Positions 1-7,658 of a stretch of 15,601 nt of DNA are shown piece after piece. Under the pieces are notes generated by a model. That model did no database searches, had not been told where the DNA came from, and saw only the letters and a program-made list of their open reading frames with translations. Every line of letters begins with the position of its first letter. The stretch's first letter is position 1. Location: assembly GCA_045126215.1 (NCBI GenBank), contig JBGVOD010000007.1, forward strand, positions 1-15,601. The letters run 5' to 3'. Source of the DNA: SVEL01 sp045126215. Lineage in GTDB: Bacteria; Bacillota; Clostridia; Lachnospirales; Lachnospiraceae. The position numbers were made by a program, and so were the translations under genes.

Positions 1-399
1 TACAACAGCAGTATAATCCACCCCATGATGCTCGTAGAATTTCCTGTCTTCAGTAACAATAAAAGCCTCCACTACTTCCTTTGGAATATCATCATATTTC
101 AAATAATATGAAGACTTACTTCCAGATAATTTCGCAATAATATTTCCATCTTTATCATAGATTATACTTGTTAATGTATTTTTAAATACATCACTACCTG
201 CTTCAGAAACCATCCTGTCAGCTTCATGTTTATATTTTAAAATTACTTTTCCGTATTTTATACCAAAATATAATCCAGCTAAAATAATAAGCAAAAATAA
301 ACAGAGAAAAATTCTTTTAATTATTTTTAATGCCTTTCCTTTTTTGCTGACATTCTTATTCTTTTCTATAGACTTCTTTCCTTTTTTTGTTCCAGCCAC
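1..399 (-). CDS. Class A penicillin-binding protein (peptidoglycan glycosyltransferase GT51), N-terminal part
   Basis: Bifunctional class A PBPs polymerise lipid II into glycan strands and cross-link them at the outer face of the membrane. Only the first 133 codons are present; the gene continues past the left edge. Visible are a very basic cytoplasmic N-terminus (residues 3-29, many Lys), one membrane segment (about 30-47) and the first GT51 motif at about 111-129 (EAFIVTEDRKFYEHHGVDY), with E117 as the expected catalytic glutamate. The frame is closed upstream by a TAG at 433-435 and has no ATG before the membrane anchor, so I chose GTG at 399. It is preceded by GGAAGAGG with 10 nt spacing. 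The transpeptidase domain is inferred, not seen. It is divergent from the MerR-type gene. Confidence 0.85.
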   Translation of the reverse strand, partial: MAGTKKGKKSIEKNKNVSKKGKALKIIKRIFLCLFLLIILAGLYFGIKYGKVILKYKHEADRMVSEAGSDVFKNTLTSIIYDKDGNIIAKLSGSKSSYYLKYDDIPKEVVEAFIVTEDRKFYEHHGVDYTAVV

Positions 400-447
400 T
401 TTTCTACGACCTCTTCCATTCGACGATTTACACTATATTAATACAAC

Positions 448-477
448 TTTATATGAATTTTACATAGTTTACGGCAA
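448..477 (-). promoter_or_regulatory. Probable sigma-A promoter of the PBP gene
   Basis: On the minus strand TTGCCG (477-472) and TATAAA (453-448) are separated by 18 nt, about 49 nt before the GTG start. The match is moderate, and alternative AT-rich hexamers exist nearby. Confidence 0.4.
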
Positions 478-530
478 TATATTATATATTTTTTCTTTTT
501 CTTTTGATATTATACCACTGAATATGTCAT

Positions 531-549
531 ATATGATACAAAATCATAT
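531..549. promoter_or_regulatory. Inverted repeat upstream of the MerR-type gene, possible operator
   Basis: ATATGAT-acaaa-ATCATAT is a perfect 7-bp inverted repeat ending 33 nt before the ATG. MerR-type regulators often bind dyads in their own promoter, so autoregulation is possible, but no clean -35/-10 pair is visible around it. An AT-rich dyad of this size could also occur by chance. Confidence 0.25.
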
Positions 550-582
550 TTATTACAAATTGTATTTAAGGGGTTAAACAAG

Positions 583-1179
583 ATGGAAACAAGATATATT
601 ATTTCGGACGCATCAAAGATGGTTGATGTTGAACCACACGTGCTAAGATATTGGGAAGAAGAACTTAATATAGAAATACCAAGAAATGAAATGGGGCACA
701 GATATTATACAGACTATCATATATCACTCTTTAAAACCATAAAAGAATTAAAGGATAAAGGCTATTTACTAAAAGCAATTAAAATGGCATTGCCAGAAAT
801 AAATGACAGCAGCACAAACACAATTACCAATTCTCTTGATATTATTACAGATACTAATAATATAGAAGATGCCAAACCTATCCAGTTACATAGTGAGCCT
901 GCTGATAAGTTGTTACAATTTGAATCTATTATAGAAAATATAGTTACAAAAGCTCTTTCAAATAATAATGATGTATTAAATAACAATATATCCTCTTCTG
1001 TTACTACATCTGTTATAAAAGAAATGGATTATCTTCTAAGAATGAAAGAAGAACTTGAAGAAGAACGATATAAAAAACTTGATGAAACAATACGTGGTAT
1101 TCAGCAGAATAAAACAAGAAAAAAAGGGAAAGATAAAAGTGAAAAGGGGATTTTTTTTAAAAGGAAACGTCTTGTGTGA
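583..1179 (+). CDS. MerR-type winged-HTH protein with coiled coil and basic tail
   Basis: 198 residues. Residues 4-72 form a MerR-type DNA-binding head (ISDASKMVDVEPHVLRYWEE, followed by the wing GHRYYTDYHISLF). A Ser/Thr/Asn-rich linker covers about 73-140. A predicted amphipathic coiled coil lies at about 145-175 and the tail is strongly basic (KTRKKGKDKSEKGIFFKRKR). No effector-binding domain of classical MerR sensors is present, nor a Cys pair for metal. Head, coiled coil and basic tail resemble the plan of the chromosome anchor RacA of Bacillus, although sequence kinship is unproven. AAGGGG lies 9 nt before the ATG. It is a single gene, divergent from the PBP gene and convergent with ferredoxin. 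An A7 run and a T8 run fall in the tail codons. Function beyond DNA binding is unknown. Confidence 0.8.
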   Translation: METRYIISDASKMVDVEPHVLRYWEEELNIEIPRNEMGHRYYTDYHISLFKTIKELKDKGYLLKAIKMALPEINDSSTNTITNSLDIITDTNNIEDAKPIQLHSEPADKLLQFESIIENIVTKALSNNNDVLNNNISSSVTTSVIKEMDYLLRMKEELEEERYKKLDETIRGIQQNKTRKKGKDKSEKGIFFKRKRLV

Positions 1180-1216
1180 AGGAAAATTAGTATTATTGTC
1201 CTTTGCTCCGTTTTCC

Positions 1217-1369
1217 GGATATAAGAGTTTCTAAATGTTCTTATTGTTATCTTTAGAAAAAGACGCAACCGGCTGAAATTCGCCATCCATGGCTCAGTTC
1301 AGCCTTTTGTCGGAATCCTTGCCGCCAAATTGCTAGTTAGTTAGAGAACATCAAGAAACTCTAATATCC
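1217..1369. repeat. 153-bp element bounded by 24-bp imperfect inverted repeats (possible MITE or IS remnant)
   Basis: The left end (1217-1240, beginning GGATATAAGAGTTTC) and the reverse complement of the right end (1346-1369, beginning GGATATTAGAGTTTC) match at 21 of 24 positions. The interior has no credible ORF but contains a nested hairpin (1271-1304). No target-site duplication is obvious. The size and terminal repeats suit a miniature inverted-repeat element or an IS reduced to its ends. I do not recognise the IS family. The whole gap between the MerR gene and the ferredoxin terminator otherwise shows nothing coding. Confidence 0.45.
1271..1308 (+). terminator. Nested hairpin with short T run, possible terminator of the MerR-type gene
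   Basis: GGCTGAA (1271-1277) pairs with TTCAGCC (1298-1304). An inner stem GCCAT/ATGGC (1282-1286/1289-1293) lies inside it, and TTTT follows. The U run is short, so termination may be weak. It sits inside the 24-bp inverted-repeat element, so it may instead belong to that element. Confidence 0.4.
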
Positions 1370-1500
1370 TCCAATAGTCACAAATGACAATATGCTTTAT
1401 TCAATATGCTCATATAAATTTATAAATCTACTTTTTGTAACCCTAACATTATGTGTATAGAGACCTCACGACTTGCTTTTTTACAAATAAAGTTTCTTGC

Positions 1501-1535
1501 AAAAGAAAAACAAGTCCCTAGAATTCAGGGACTTG
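1501..1535 (-). terminator. Rho-independent terminator of the ferredoxin gene
   Basis: A perfect 9-bp stem CAAGTCCCT/AGGGACTTG (1511-1519/1527-1535) with a 7-nt loop is followed on the minus strand by TTTTTCTTTT. It lies 79 nt after the ferredoxin stop codon and faces that gene only. Confidence 0.85.
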
Positions 1536-1613
1536 CTGATCTTTGGGCACCAATGTGTAATCACAAATAAATTGTATTTGGCACGTCGTGTGCATTTAGT
1601 TTATGTTTATAAA

Positions 1614-1784
1614 TTAGTTAGGCTGTGCTGCTCCTGTTGGGCAAACTGATGCACAAGAACCACAGTCGATACATGTAGCTTCATCAATAACATACTGACC
1701 ATCGCCAGCTGATATAGCTCCTACTGGGCAAGCGCTTTCGCAAGCTCCACACATTACGCATTCTTCAGAAATTTTATGTGCCAT
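1614..1784 (-). CDS. Clostridial-type 2[4Fe-4S] ferredoxin
   Basis: A 56-residue cytoplasmic electron carrier, for example for pyruvate:ferredoxin oxidoreductase, hydrogenase or Rnf. Both cluster motifs are complete: C9-M-C12-GA-C15-ESA-C19-P and C38-I-D-C41-GS-C44-ASV-C48-P, giving two cubane clusters by the usual crossed ligation. The length is normal for the short clostridial ferredoxins. The ATG at 1784 has GGAGG 7 nt upstream. The gene is monocistronic: its own consensus-like promoter (1831-1859) and a strong terminator (1501-1535) flank it, while dnaB ends 115 bp upstream with no convincing terminator of its own. It has a higher G+C content than its surroundings, as expected for a highly expressed small protein. 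Confidence 0.95.
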   Translation of the reverse strand: MAHKISEECVMCGACESACPVGAISAGDGQYVIDEATCIDCGSCASVCPTGAAQPN

Positions 1785-1799
1785 GATTTTCCTCCTTCT

Positions 1800-1817
1800 A
1801 TGTCAATTCTATGACAT
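1800..1817. promoter_or_regulatory. Inverted repeat in the ferredoxin leader
   Basis: ATGTCA-attcta-TGACAT, a 6-bp perfect dyad, lies between the -10 box (1831-1836) and the ribosome site of the ferredoxin gene, at about +7 to +24 of the transcript. It could be a repressor site or a small 5' hairpin that stabilises the mRNA. Confidence 0.35.
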
Positions 1818-1830
1818 GTGTTTGATGTTT

Positions 1831-1859
1831 ATTATAGAATATTGTAAAAGAATATACAA
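1831..1859 (-). promoter_or_regulatory. Sigma-A promoter of the ferredoxin gene
   Basis: On the minus strand TTGTAT (1859-1854), a 17-nt spacer and a perfect TATAAT (1836-1831). The expected start is near 1824, giving a leader of about 40 nt. Confidence 0.65.
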
Positions 1860-1899
1860 TAGAAAAATCGAATTTAATATCATTTTAATATTCTATATA

Positions 1900-3246
1900 C
1901 TAATATTGATTTCTTTTATGTTCGATATTGCCAAACTTTGTAAGATCAGCCATCCATGCCAGTTCAATAGTGCCTACAGGGCCGTTTCTTTGTTTTGCTA
2001 TAATGACTTCAGCCACACCCGGCTTCTCTGTGTCTTTATTATAGTAATCATCTCTATACAAGAACATAACTACATCGGCATCCTGCTCTATCGCTCCGGA
2101 TTCACGAAGATCTGATAACATTGGTCTATGGTCAGGTCTTTGTTCAACTGCACGAGAAAGCTGAGACAGTGCAAGAACCGGAACTGATAGCTCCCTTGCT
2201 AACGCCTTTAAAGATCTCGATATATCTGAAATCTGTTGCTGTCTACTATCAGGTGCTTTATCTCCCGCACTCATAAGCTGCAGGTAGTCTATTATAATAA
2301 CATCTAATCCATGCTCCATTTTATACTTTCTACATTTAGATCTAAGTTCCTGAATACTTATAGATGGAGTATCATCAATGATTAATCTTGAATTACCGAT
2401 TACTTGAGCACCTTCTATCAATCTTTCCCATTCTTCATCTTCTAAAGATCCTGTTCTAAGCTTCTGTGAGCTTACTCTTGACTCTAATGAAAACATACGA
2501 TTAACAAGCTGTTCTTTACTCATTTCAAGACTAAATATTGCAACACAATAGTTCTTTTTAAATGCCATATGCTCTGCAAGATTTAAAACGAATGCCGTTT
2601 TACCCATTGATGGTCTTGCAGCAATAAGAACAAGATCTGATGGCTGCATACCAGCTGTCTGATAATCAAGATCAATGAATCCTGTCGGTATACCTGTTAC
2701 AACACCGGACTGTTTTGATGCTTTTTCGATTTTCTCAAGAGCATTTATTACAACCTGTCTGATAGGTACAAACTCACCACCTGATTTCGACTGCATAATA
2801 TCAAAAATCTTCTTTTCAGTTGTATTCATTATGTTATCAAGAGAATCTTTTTCGAGATAACATCTAGACGCAATATCCTCTGTGGTCTTTATAAGCTTTC
2901 TAAGTGTAGCCTTCTCTTTTACGATGTTTGCATAGTATTTAATTCTTGACGATGTAAATACCTGTCCCATAATGTCAATAATAAATTCTTTACTCATTAG
3001 TTCAGCTGGTACATCTTTTTCCTTTAACTTATCCTGTAAAGTCACAAGTTCAACAGGCTTTCCTTCTTTGTACAACTCCACCATGGCATCAAACAATACA
3101 CCATATTGTTTTCCATAGAAATCATCTGAAACAAGCATCTCCGAAGCTGTTAATACTGCCTCTGAATCCATAATCATCGAGCCAATAACAGCCTTTTCAG
3201 CATCAATATTATGCGGTGGAATTTTTTTTATCAATCCTTCATCCAT
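1900..3246 (-). CDS. dnaB: Replicative DNA helicase DnaB (DnaC in Bacillus naming)
   Basis: The ring helicase that unwinds DNA at the fork, 448 residues, normal for the family. The N-terminal helical domain (about 8-110) is followed by a linker and the RecA-like motor (about 175-445). Walker A is ARPSMGKTAF (210-219), Walker B is DVIIIDYLQL (315-324), the sensor segment is LALSQLSRAVEQR (358-370), and KQRNGPVG (418-425) carries the likely arginine finger. No intein is present. The ATG at 3246 has AGGAG 10 nt upstream. It lies 13 bp after rplI and is the last gene of the gdpP-rplI-dnaB unit, an order widely kept in Firmicutes. No clear terminator follows, so some read-through into the ferredoxin gene is possible. 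Confidence 0.97.
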   Translation of the reverse strand: MDEGLIKKIPPHNIDAEKAVIGSMIMDSEAVLTASEMLVSDDFYGKQYGVLFDAMVELYKEGKPVELVTLQDKLKEKDVPAELMSKEFIIDIMGQVFTSSRIKYYANIVKEKATLRKLIKTTEDIASRCYLEKDSLDNIMNTTEKKIFDIMQSKSGGEFVPIRQVVINALEKIEKASKQSGVVTGIPTGFIDLDYQTAGMQPSDLVLIAARPSMGKTAFVLNLAEHMAFKKNYCVAIFSLEMSKEQLVNRMFSLESRVSSQKLRTGSLEDEEWERLIEGAQVIGNSRLIIDDTPSISIQELRSKCRKYKMEHGLDVIIIDYLQLMSAGDKAPDSRQQQISDISRSLKALARELSVPVLALSQLSRAVEQRPDHRPMLSDLRESGAIEQDADVVMFLYRDDYYNKDTEKPGVAEVIIAKQRNGPVGTIELAWMADLTKFGNIEHKRNQY

Positions 3247-3259
3247 GATTAATTAGCTC

Positions 3260-3706
3260 CTAACCTTCAGTTACTTTTACAGTTAAGTTTGCCGTTACTT
3301 CTTTGTGTAACTTCACCTTTATAATATGACTTCCCAGTACTTTTATAGGCTCATCTAATACCATTTTCTTTTTATCAATATCAAGTCCTATCTGACTCTT
3401 TGCTGCTGCTGCAATTTCTTTTGTAGATACTGAACCAAAAGTTTTTCCACCCTCACCTGACTTAATAGAAACCGTAACAGGCTGTTCTTCTATCTTCTTT
3501 GCCAATACCTTGGCTTCTTCTAATCTCTCTTTTGCAAGCTTCTCTTCGTTTGCTTTCTGAAGCTTTAAATCATTAAGATTTTTACTTGTTGCCTCAACTC
3601 CAAGCTTTTTTGGAAGCACAAAATTTCTGGCATAACCATCATTTATCTTTACAATCTGTCCCTTTTTTCCAAGTGTTTTAACATCTTCTAATAATATTAC
3701 TTCCAT
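3260..3706 (-). CDS. rplI: 50S ribosomal protein L9
   Basis: 148 residues, a standard length. The N-terminal rRNA-binding domain (MEVILLEDVKTLGKKGQIV, then DGYARNFVLPKKLG) is followed by the long Lys/Glu-rich connecting helix (about 45-75) and the C-terminal domain with GKTFGSVSTKEIA. A longer in-frame start exists at 3727, but ATG 3706 is preferred because AAGGAG sits 9 nt before it and the protein then begins exactly at the family's conserved start. The gdpP stop codon (3708-3710) ends one base before this ATG, so the L9 ribosome site lies within the last codons of gdpP and translation is probably coupled. Confidence 0.97.
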   Translation of the reverse strand: MEVILLEDVKTLGKKGQIVKINDGYARNFVLPKKLGVEATSKNLNDLKLQKANEEKLAKERLEEAKVLAKKIEEQPVTVSIKSGEGGKTFGSVSTKEIAAAAKSQIGLDIDKKKMVLDEPIKVLGSHIIKVKLHKEVTANLTVKVTEG

Positions 3707-3707
3707 T

Positions 3708-5759
3708 CTATAAATCTCCTTCTTCAAGCATGCTTTTTACAACTTTTATCACAATATTCTTCGCCTCATCTATACCATATCCTTCAAGCTGAGCACCTGC
3801 AACTGTTGCATGACCACCGCCGCCTATCTTTTCCATTATGAGCTGGACATTTACATCTGATATACTTCTGGCACTAATATATATTTTATTATTATATTCC
3901 GTAAGTACAAATGATGCCTCAATACCACTTATATTAAGAAGCTCATTTGCTGCCTGTGCGCAAACTACTGTAGGACTTTCAACACCCTCGGATGGACAAT
4001 CAGAAATAGCAAATTTATCATCAAAAATCTCTGCTCTTGAAATGGCTATTGCTCTTGTCTTAAACTCATCAATATTATTCCTGAATGTTTTTCTGATACG
4101 AGTGACATCTGCACCATTTCTTTTTAAATATGCTGCAGCTTCAAATGTTCTCACACCTGTTTTCTGTGTGAAATTATTTGTATCTATCATAATTCCACCA
4201 TACATCGCATCAGCTTCTATCTGCTTAAGTTTTATGTTATCTGATATATATTGCAAAATCTCTGCAACCATTTCACATGTAGAAGATGCATATGGTTCAA
4301 TATATGCCAGCAATGCATTCTCAATACTATCTGATGTCTGTCTGTGATGATCAAATACAACTACCGATCTACATTCAACTAAAAGTTCAGGACACTCTGT
4401 CCTGCTAGCTCTATTTACATCAACCACAATAACTACTGTATTCTGATCTACCAAATCAAGGGCATCTGCACTAGTAATTATGATGTCATCTTCATAGTCC
4501 TTACTCTCAAACACTCTGTCTACCATTGGTCTAAGTGATGTAGTAATATCATTAAGGATAATATTTGCTTTCTTTCCCAGAGATTTAATTACGCGATACA
4601 ATCCTAATGCTGCACCAAACGAATCTATATCTCCAATTTGATGTCCCATAATTATTGCTCTATCTTTGGTACCTAATAGTTCTCTCAATGCATGAGCCTT
4701 TACTCTTGCCTTTACTCTTGTATTCTTCTCAACCTGTTTTGATTTGCCACCATAATAGTATATCTTATCACTATCTTTTACAACAGCCTGATCTCCACCT
4801 CTGCCTAAAGCTAAATCCATCGCAACACGGGAATATTCACAGTTCTGTATATAGCTATCTCCATTAACACCTAAACCAATACTTATGGTTACATCCATTT
4901 CATTTCCAATATTAACACTTTTTACTTCGTCAAGAATAGAAAACTTTGATGATTGTATTCCTTCTAAATACTTGTGTGTAAACGCTATAAAATATTTATC
5001 TTTCTCAATCTTTTTAACTATACCATCTATACTTGATGCAAACTGGTTAATCTTTCTCTCGATAAGTGCACCAAGTAATGATCTTTTTACATCTTCAATA
5101 CTTTCCATTGCTTCTTCATAGTTATCAATATAGATTAACCCTGCAACAAGCTTCTGGTCAGCATTTTCTTTTTTGAGATTTCTAATTTCCGTTTCATCGA
5201 ACAGATAGAATGCCAATATATAATCATCTTTACTATCAATATTTAATACTTTAGTAGAATTGAAAATATTATTTACAACAATACGCTTGAATTCTATATC
5301 ATAAAATCTATTGTTAAACTGTATATTTATATGTTTGCTGGCCTCATCTTCTTCCATTTGAAGCTTATCTTTTGCAACTTCCATAAAGATATCCGATATA
5401 TTCCTGCTCTTTTCTAAATCAGCAGCTATTATATCCTTTAATCCTTTGTTACTCCATAAGATATTTCCATCTAAATCACACAGACCATATGGTAATGCTA
5501 AATCATGAAGCAGTTCTTTTTGTATCTGTGCATAATCCGTAGCAAAATCTACCAAATCACGCATTAAAAGCGGTTTGTTAACAAAGTAGAGAACTACATC
5601 AACTATAGCATATACCGATGCACCTATTATAATTGCCAGCCCTAAAGTTCTATCGTTCACATACACAAATATTCCTGCTGCCAAAGTAAATGCTGCAAGT
5701 ATAAGCGGATATGTTAAATAATTAATCAAACTCCCTTTAAGTTTTATTTTAGTATTCAT
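3708..5759 (-). CDS. gdpP: GdpP-type cyclic-di-AMP phosphodiesterase (PAS, degenerate GGDEF, DHH-DHHA1)
   Basis: A membrane enzyme that hydrolyses c-di-AMP to pApA and so tunes wall and osmotic homeostasis. It is 683 residues long, near the usual 650-680. Two N-terminal membrane segments (about 13-35 and 39-61) precede a PAS-like region (about 85-190) and a degenerate GGDEF domain (about 200-335; the signature is reduced to GRGGDQA). The DHH domain follows, with GHQIGDID (372-379), VVDVN (446-449), the DHH triad at 470-472 and MIDTNNF (524-530). The DHHA1 motif is GGGGH (646-650). All expected metal ligands appear present. The ATG at 5759 has AGGAG 7 nt upstream. First gene of the gdpP-rplI-dnaB operon. 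Confidence 0.95.
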   Translation of the reverse strand: MNTKIKLKGSLINYLTYPLILAAFTLAAGIFVYVNDRTLGLAIIIGASVYAIVDVVLYFVNKPLLMRDLVDFATDYAQIQKELLHDLALPYGLCDLDGNILWSNKGLKDIIAADLEKSRNISDIFMEVAKDKLQMEEDEASKHINIQFNNRFYDIEFKRIVVNNIFNSTKVLNIDSKDDYILAFYLFDETEIRNLKKENADQKLVAGLIYIDNYEEAMESIEDVKRSLLGALIERKINQFASSIDGIVKKIEKDKYFIAFTHKYLEGIQSSKFSILDEVKSVNIGNEMDVTISIGLGVNGDSYIQNCEYSRVAMDLALGRGGDQAVVKDSDKIYYYGGKSKQVEKNTRVKARVKAHALRELLGTKDRAIIMGHQIGDIDSFGAALGLYRVIKSLGKKANIILNDITTSLRPMVDRVFESKDYEDDIIITSADALDLVDQNTVVIVVDVNRASRTECPELLVECRSVVVFDHHRQTSDSIENALLAYIEPYASSTCEMVAEILQYISDNIKLKQIEADAMYGGIMIDTNNFTQKTGVRTFEAAAYLKRNGADVTRIRKTFRNNIDEFKTRAIAISRAEIFDDKFAISDCPSEGVESPTVVCAQAANELLNISGIEASFVLTEYNNKIYISARSISDVNVQLIMEKIGGGGHATVAGAQLEGYGIDEAKNIVIKVVKSMLEEGDL

Positions 5760-5810
5760 TTTGCTTCTCCTAATAATTGCCCAACTACTCTATTTGAGCA
5801 TTACGGTTTA

Positions 5811-5838
5811 ATTCTATCATATATTACCGCTTTTTCAA
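5811..5838 (-). promoter_or_regulatory. Probable promoter of gdpP-rplI-dnaB
   Basis: On the minus strand TTGAAA (5838-5833), a 16-nt spacer and TAGAAT (5816-5811), 52 nt before the gdpP ATG and directly after the stop of the GH18 gene. No terminator hairpin is visible between the GH18 gene and gdpP, so read-through is also possible. Confidence 0.5.
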
Positions 5839-5842
5839 AGAA

Positions 5843-7597
5843 TTACTTTTCTAAATACTCATTGATAATATCCCAAATATCATTTATTTCTAATCCCAAT
5901 TTCCAACATGCCACACCAGCAATATTCTTTTCTTCCATCACACTAAGCTTAAGTCTGATAGAATCGTGTTCTTCAAGCCATATTCTGTATGTGACTCCAT
6001 CTATCTTATACTCACCATAATACTGTCCAAGCTCTTCCATCCAAGTTGGATTAACATTATGTTCAGCCAAATATCTCTTCGCAGTCCCCATACCAACAGC
6101 AAAACTATTTAATGTATAATTGCCTATGACACTGTCTTCAATAATCTCATCTTCCGGATCTGCAAGTTCTTCAGGTGTCTCTATCCATACTCTTGTGTAG
6201 AACGGAATAGCATTAATAACTCTTGATGGTTCAACCTCTGCAATCGTATCTTCAATTCCGTTTGTAACAAATCCAATAGATGCTGTTGAACCAGCATTCT
6301 GACATCCTGCCCAATGTTCATCATATCCCATTACAATTACGTAGTCCGCCACTTCACCGACAGACGTTCTGTCATAATATCTATTGTAATCCGTTGGTAT
6401 ATACATATCAACTGATAAAATAATTCCCCTCTTTCTGCATTCAATTGATAGCTCTCTTATAAACTCTATATAATCCTCACTGTTTTCTTTATATATTTTT
6501 TCAAAATCAATATTAATACCATCCATCTTTGTTTTTTCAACTTCAGATAATAGATTTGAAATAAGATTTCTTCTACTTGTTGTAGAGGCAAGTACATCAT
6601 TTATATAATAATTATTATTTTCATCAGCATTAAAATCACTTACAAGTCCCCACACCTGAAGTCCATATGAATGTGCTCTTCTTACATAATCTTCATCTGA
6701 GCATGACTTTATATTTCCATCATATCCATCAATCTGATACCATGTTGGTGATATAACATTCAATCCTTTAGTTTCTAATATATAATCCTCAAGTGCCCCG
6801 TTTCCTTCTTTTACTTCCATTTGTTGCCATGCAAGACAAACCTTCTCATCCAATAAATTATGCGAATAGGTAGCAGGCACATAATCAATACTATCCATTA
6901 CCTCCTGGCTTTCTTTTAAACTATCTGTATTTATATATCCTACAATTCCTGTAGAATCTGCAACTTTAGTAAATTTTGAATTTTTTTCAATAATATACAA
7001 AGTATCATTTTCCTTAACATCAATAAGTCTTTCAGACTTGGCAGACGCCTCATATCTAATTACATCATCTGAACTTGCCTGTGCAACTGTATTATTCAGA
7101 ACCGTGCTTATTACCAATCTGGCAGGAGTCATAACCTGTTCATATCTCACATTATTAGACATGTAAATCACAAAATCAAATGACACATAGTATTCATTTG
7201 AAATATTTATAGATATGACATCCTCAAATGTTTTTTCTGTTTCATCGATATATTTATCACTACCTACCTTTGATTCAATAATCTTGTCAGGAGTTGTGTA
7301 CATTAAAATATTCTCATTCTTATCTATATAAAATTTATTATTAATCTTTGTTCTTACAATACCATATGGAATATATATTCTATCATTCTGAACAATTCCA
7401 TACCCTACAATCTCATGATCTATTACAATAGCACATGGATTATCAACCTCCGTCGAGTTTAATCCAAAATATGTACTTAAATCCATATAATTTTCGTTGT
7501 TATCTGAATCTTTTCCACAAGAACATACTCCAATAGCAATAGATATGCACAATAATATATAAAGTAATTTGTTTATTTTTCCATTTGTCTTTTTCAC
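5843..7597 (-). CDS. Secreted lipoprotein with stalk-like, SH3-like and GH18 domains
   Basis: 584 residues. An N-terminal signal peptide ends in a lipobox-like GVCSC, so C27 is the likely lipidated residue (C25 is less likely). A region resembling the copper-amine-oxidase N-terminal stalk domain (about 50-165; RIYIPYGIVRTKINNKFYID) is followed by a bacterial SH3-like segment (about 185-228) and a GH18 barrel (about 275-580). The GH18 signature is DGINIDFE (359-366) with E366 as the catalytic acid, in the form seen in SleL/YaaH/YdhD-type enzymes that cut peptidoglycan or related GlcNAc polymers. VIVMGYDEHW (420-429) provides the conserved Tyr/Asp pair. The start is GTG at 7597 with GGAGG 8 nt upstream. 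The substrate is not proven; a cell-wall or glycan hydrolase on the cell surface is the best reading. Confidence 0.88.
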   Translation of the reverse strand: MKKTNGKINKLLYILLCISIAIGVCSCGKDSDNNENYMDLSTYFGLNSTEVDNPCAIVIDHEIVGYGIVQNDRIYIPYGIVRTKINNKFYIDKNENILMYTTPDKIIESKVGSDKYIDETEKTFEDVISINISNEYYVSFDFVIYMSNNVRYEQVMTPARLVISTVLNNTVAQASSDDVIRYEASAKSERLIDVKENDTLYIIEKNSKFTKVADSTGIVGYINTDSLKESQEVMDSIDYVPATYSHNLLDEKVCLAWQQMEVKEGNGALEDYILETKGLNVISPTWYQIDGYDGNIKSCSDEDYVRRAHSYGLQVWGLVSDFNADENNNYYINDVLASTTSRRNLISNLLSEVEKTKMDGINIDFEKIYKENSEDYIEFIRELSIECRKRGIILSVDMYIPTDYNRYYDRTSVGEVADYVIVMGYDEHWAGCQNAGSTASIGFVTNGIEDTIAEVEPSRVINAIPFYTRVWIETPEELADPEDEIIEDSVIGNYTLNSFAVGMGTAKRYLAEHNVNPTWMEELGQYYGEYKIDGVTYRIWLEEHDSIRLKLSVMEEKNIAGVACWKLGLEINDIWDIINEYLEK

Positions 7598-7628
7598 AAC
7601 TTATACCTCCGAAAGCCCATATGCTACG

Positions 7629-7637
7629 ATTATAACA
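7629..7637 (-). promoter_or_regulatory. Extended -10 promoter of the GH18 lipoprotein gene
   Basis: TGTTATAAT on the minus strand is a TGnTATAAT extended -10 box. No good -35 lies 16-18 nt upstream, as is common for this type. The start would be near 7622, leaving a 25-nt leader with GGAGG. Confidence 0.6.
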
Positions 7638-7658
7638 TATACGTTAAGATTAGTCATT

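Noticed and set aside
365..418. ATG at 418 (minus) opening a 17-codon frame over the start of the PBP gene
   Set aside because: It is out of frame with the PBP and stops after 17 residues; the ATG itself overlaps the ribosome site used for the GTG start. A regulatory upstream ORF is conceivable but unsupported.
3838..4347. 169-residue open frame on the plus strand opposite gdpP
   Set aside because: Lies entirely antisense to the DHH domain of gdpP, with no ribosome site and a hydrophobic shadow-type composition.
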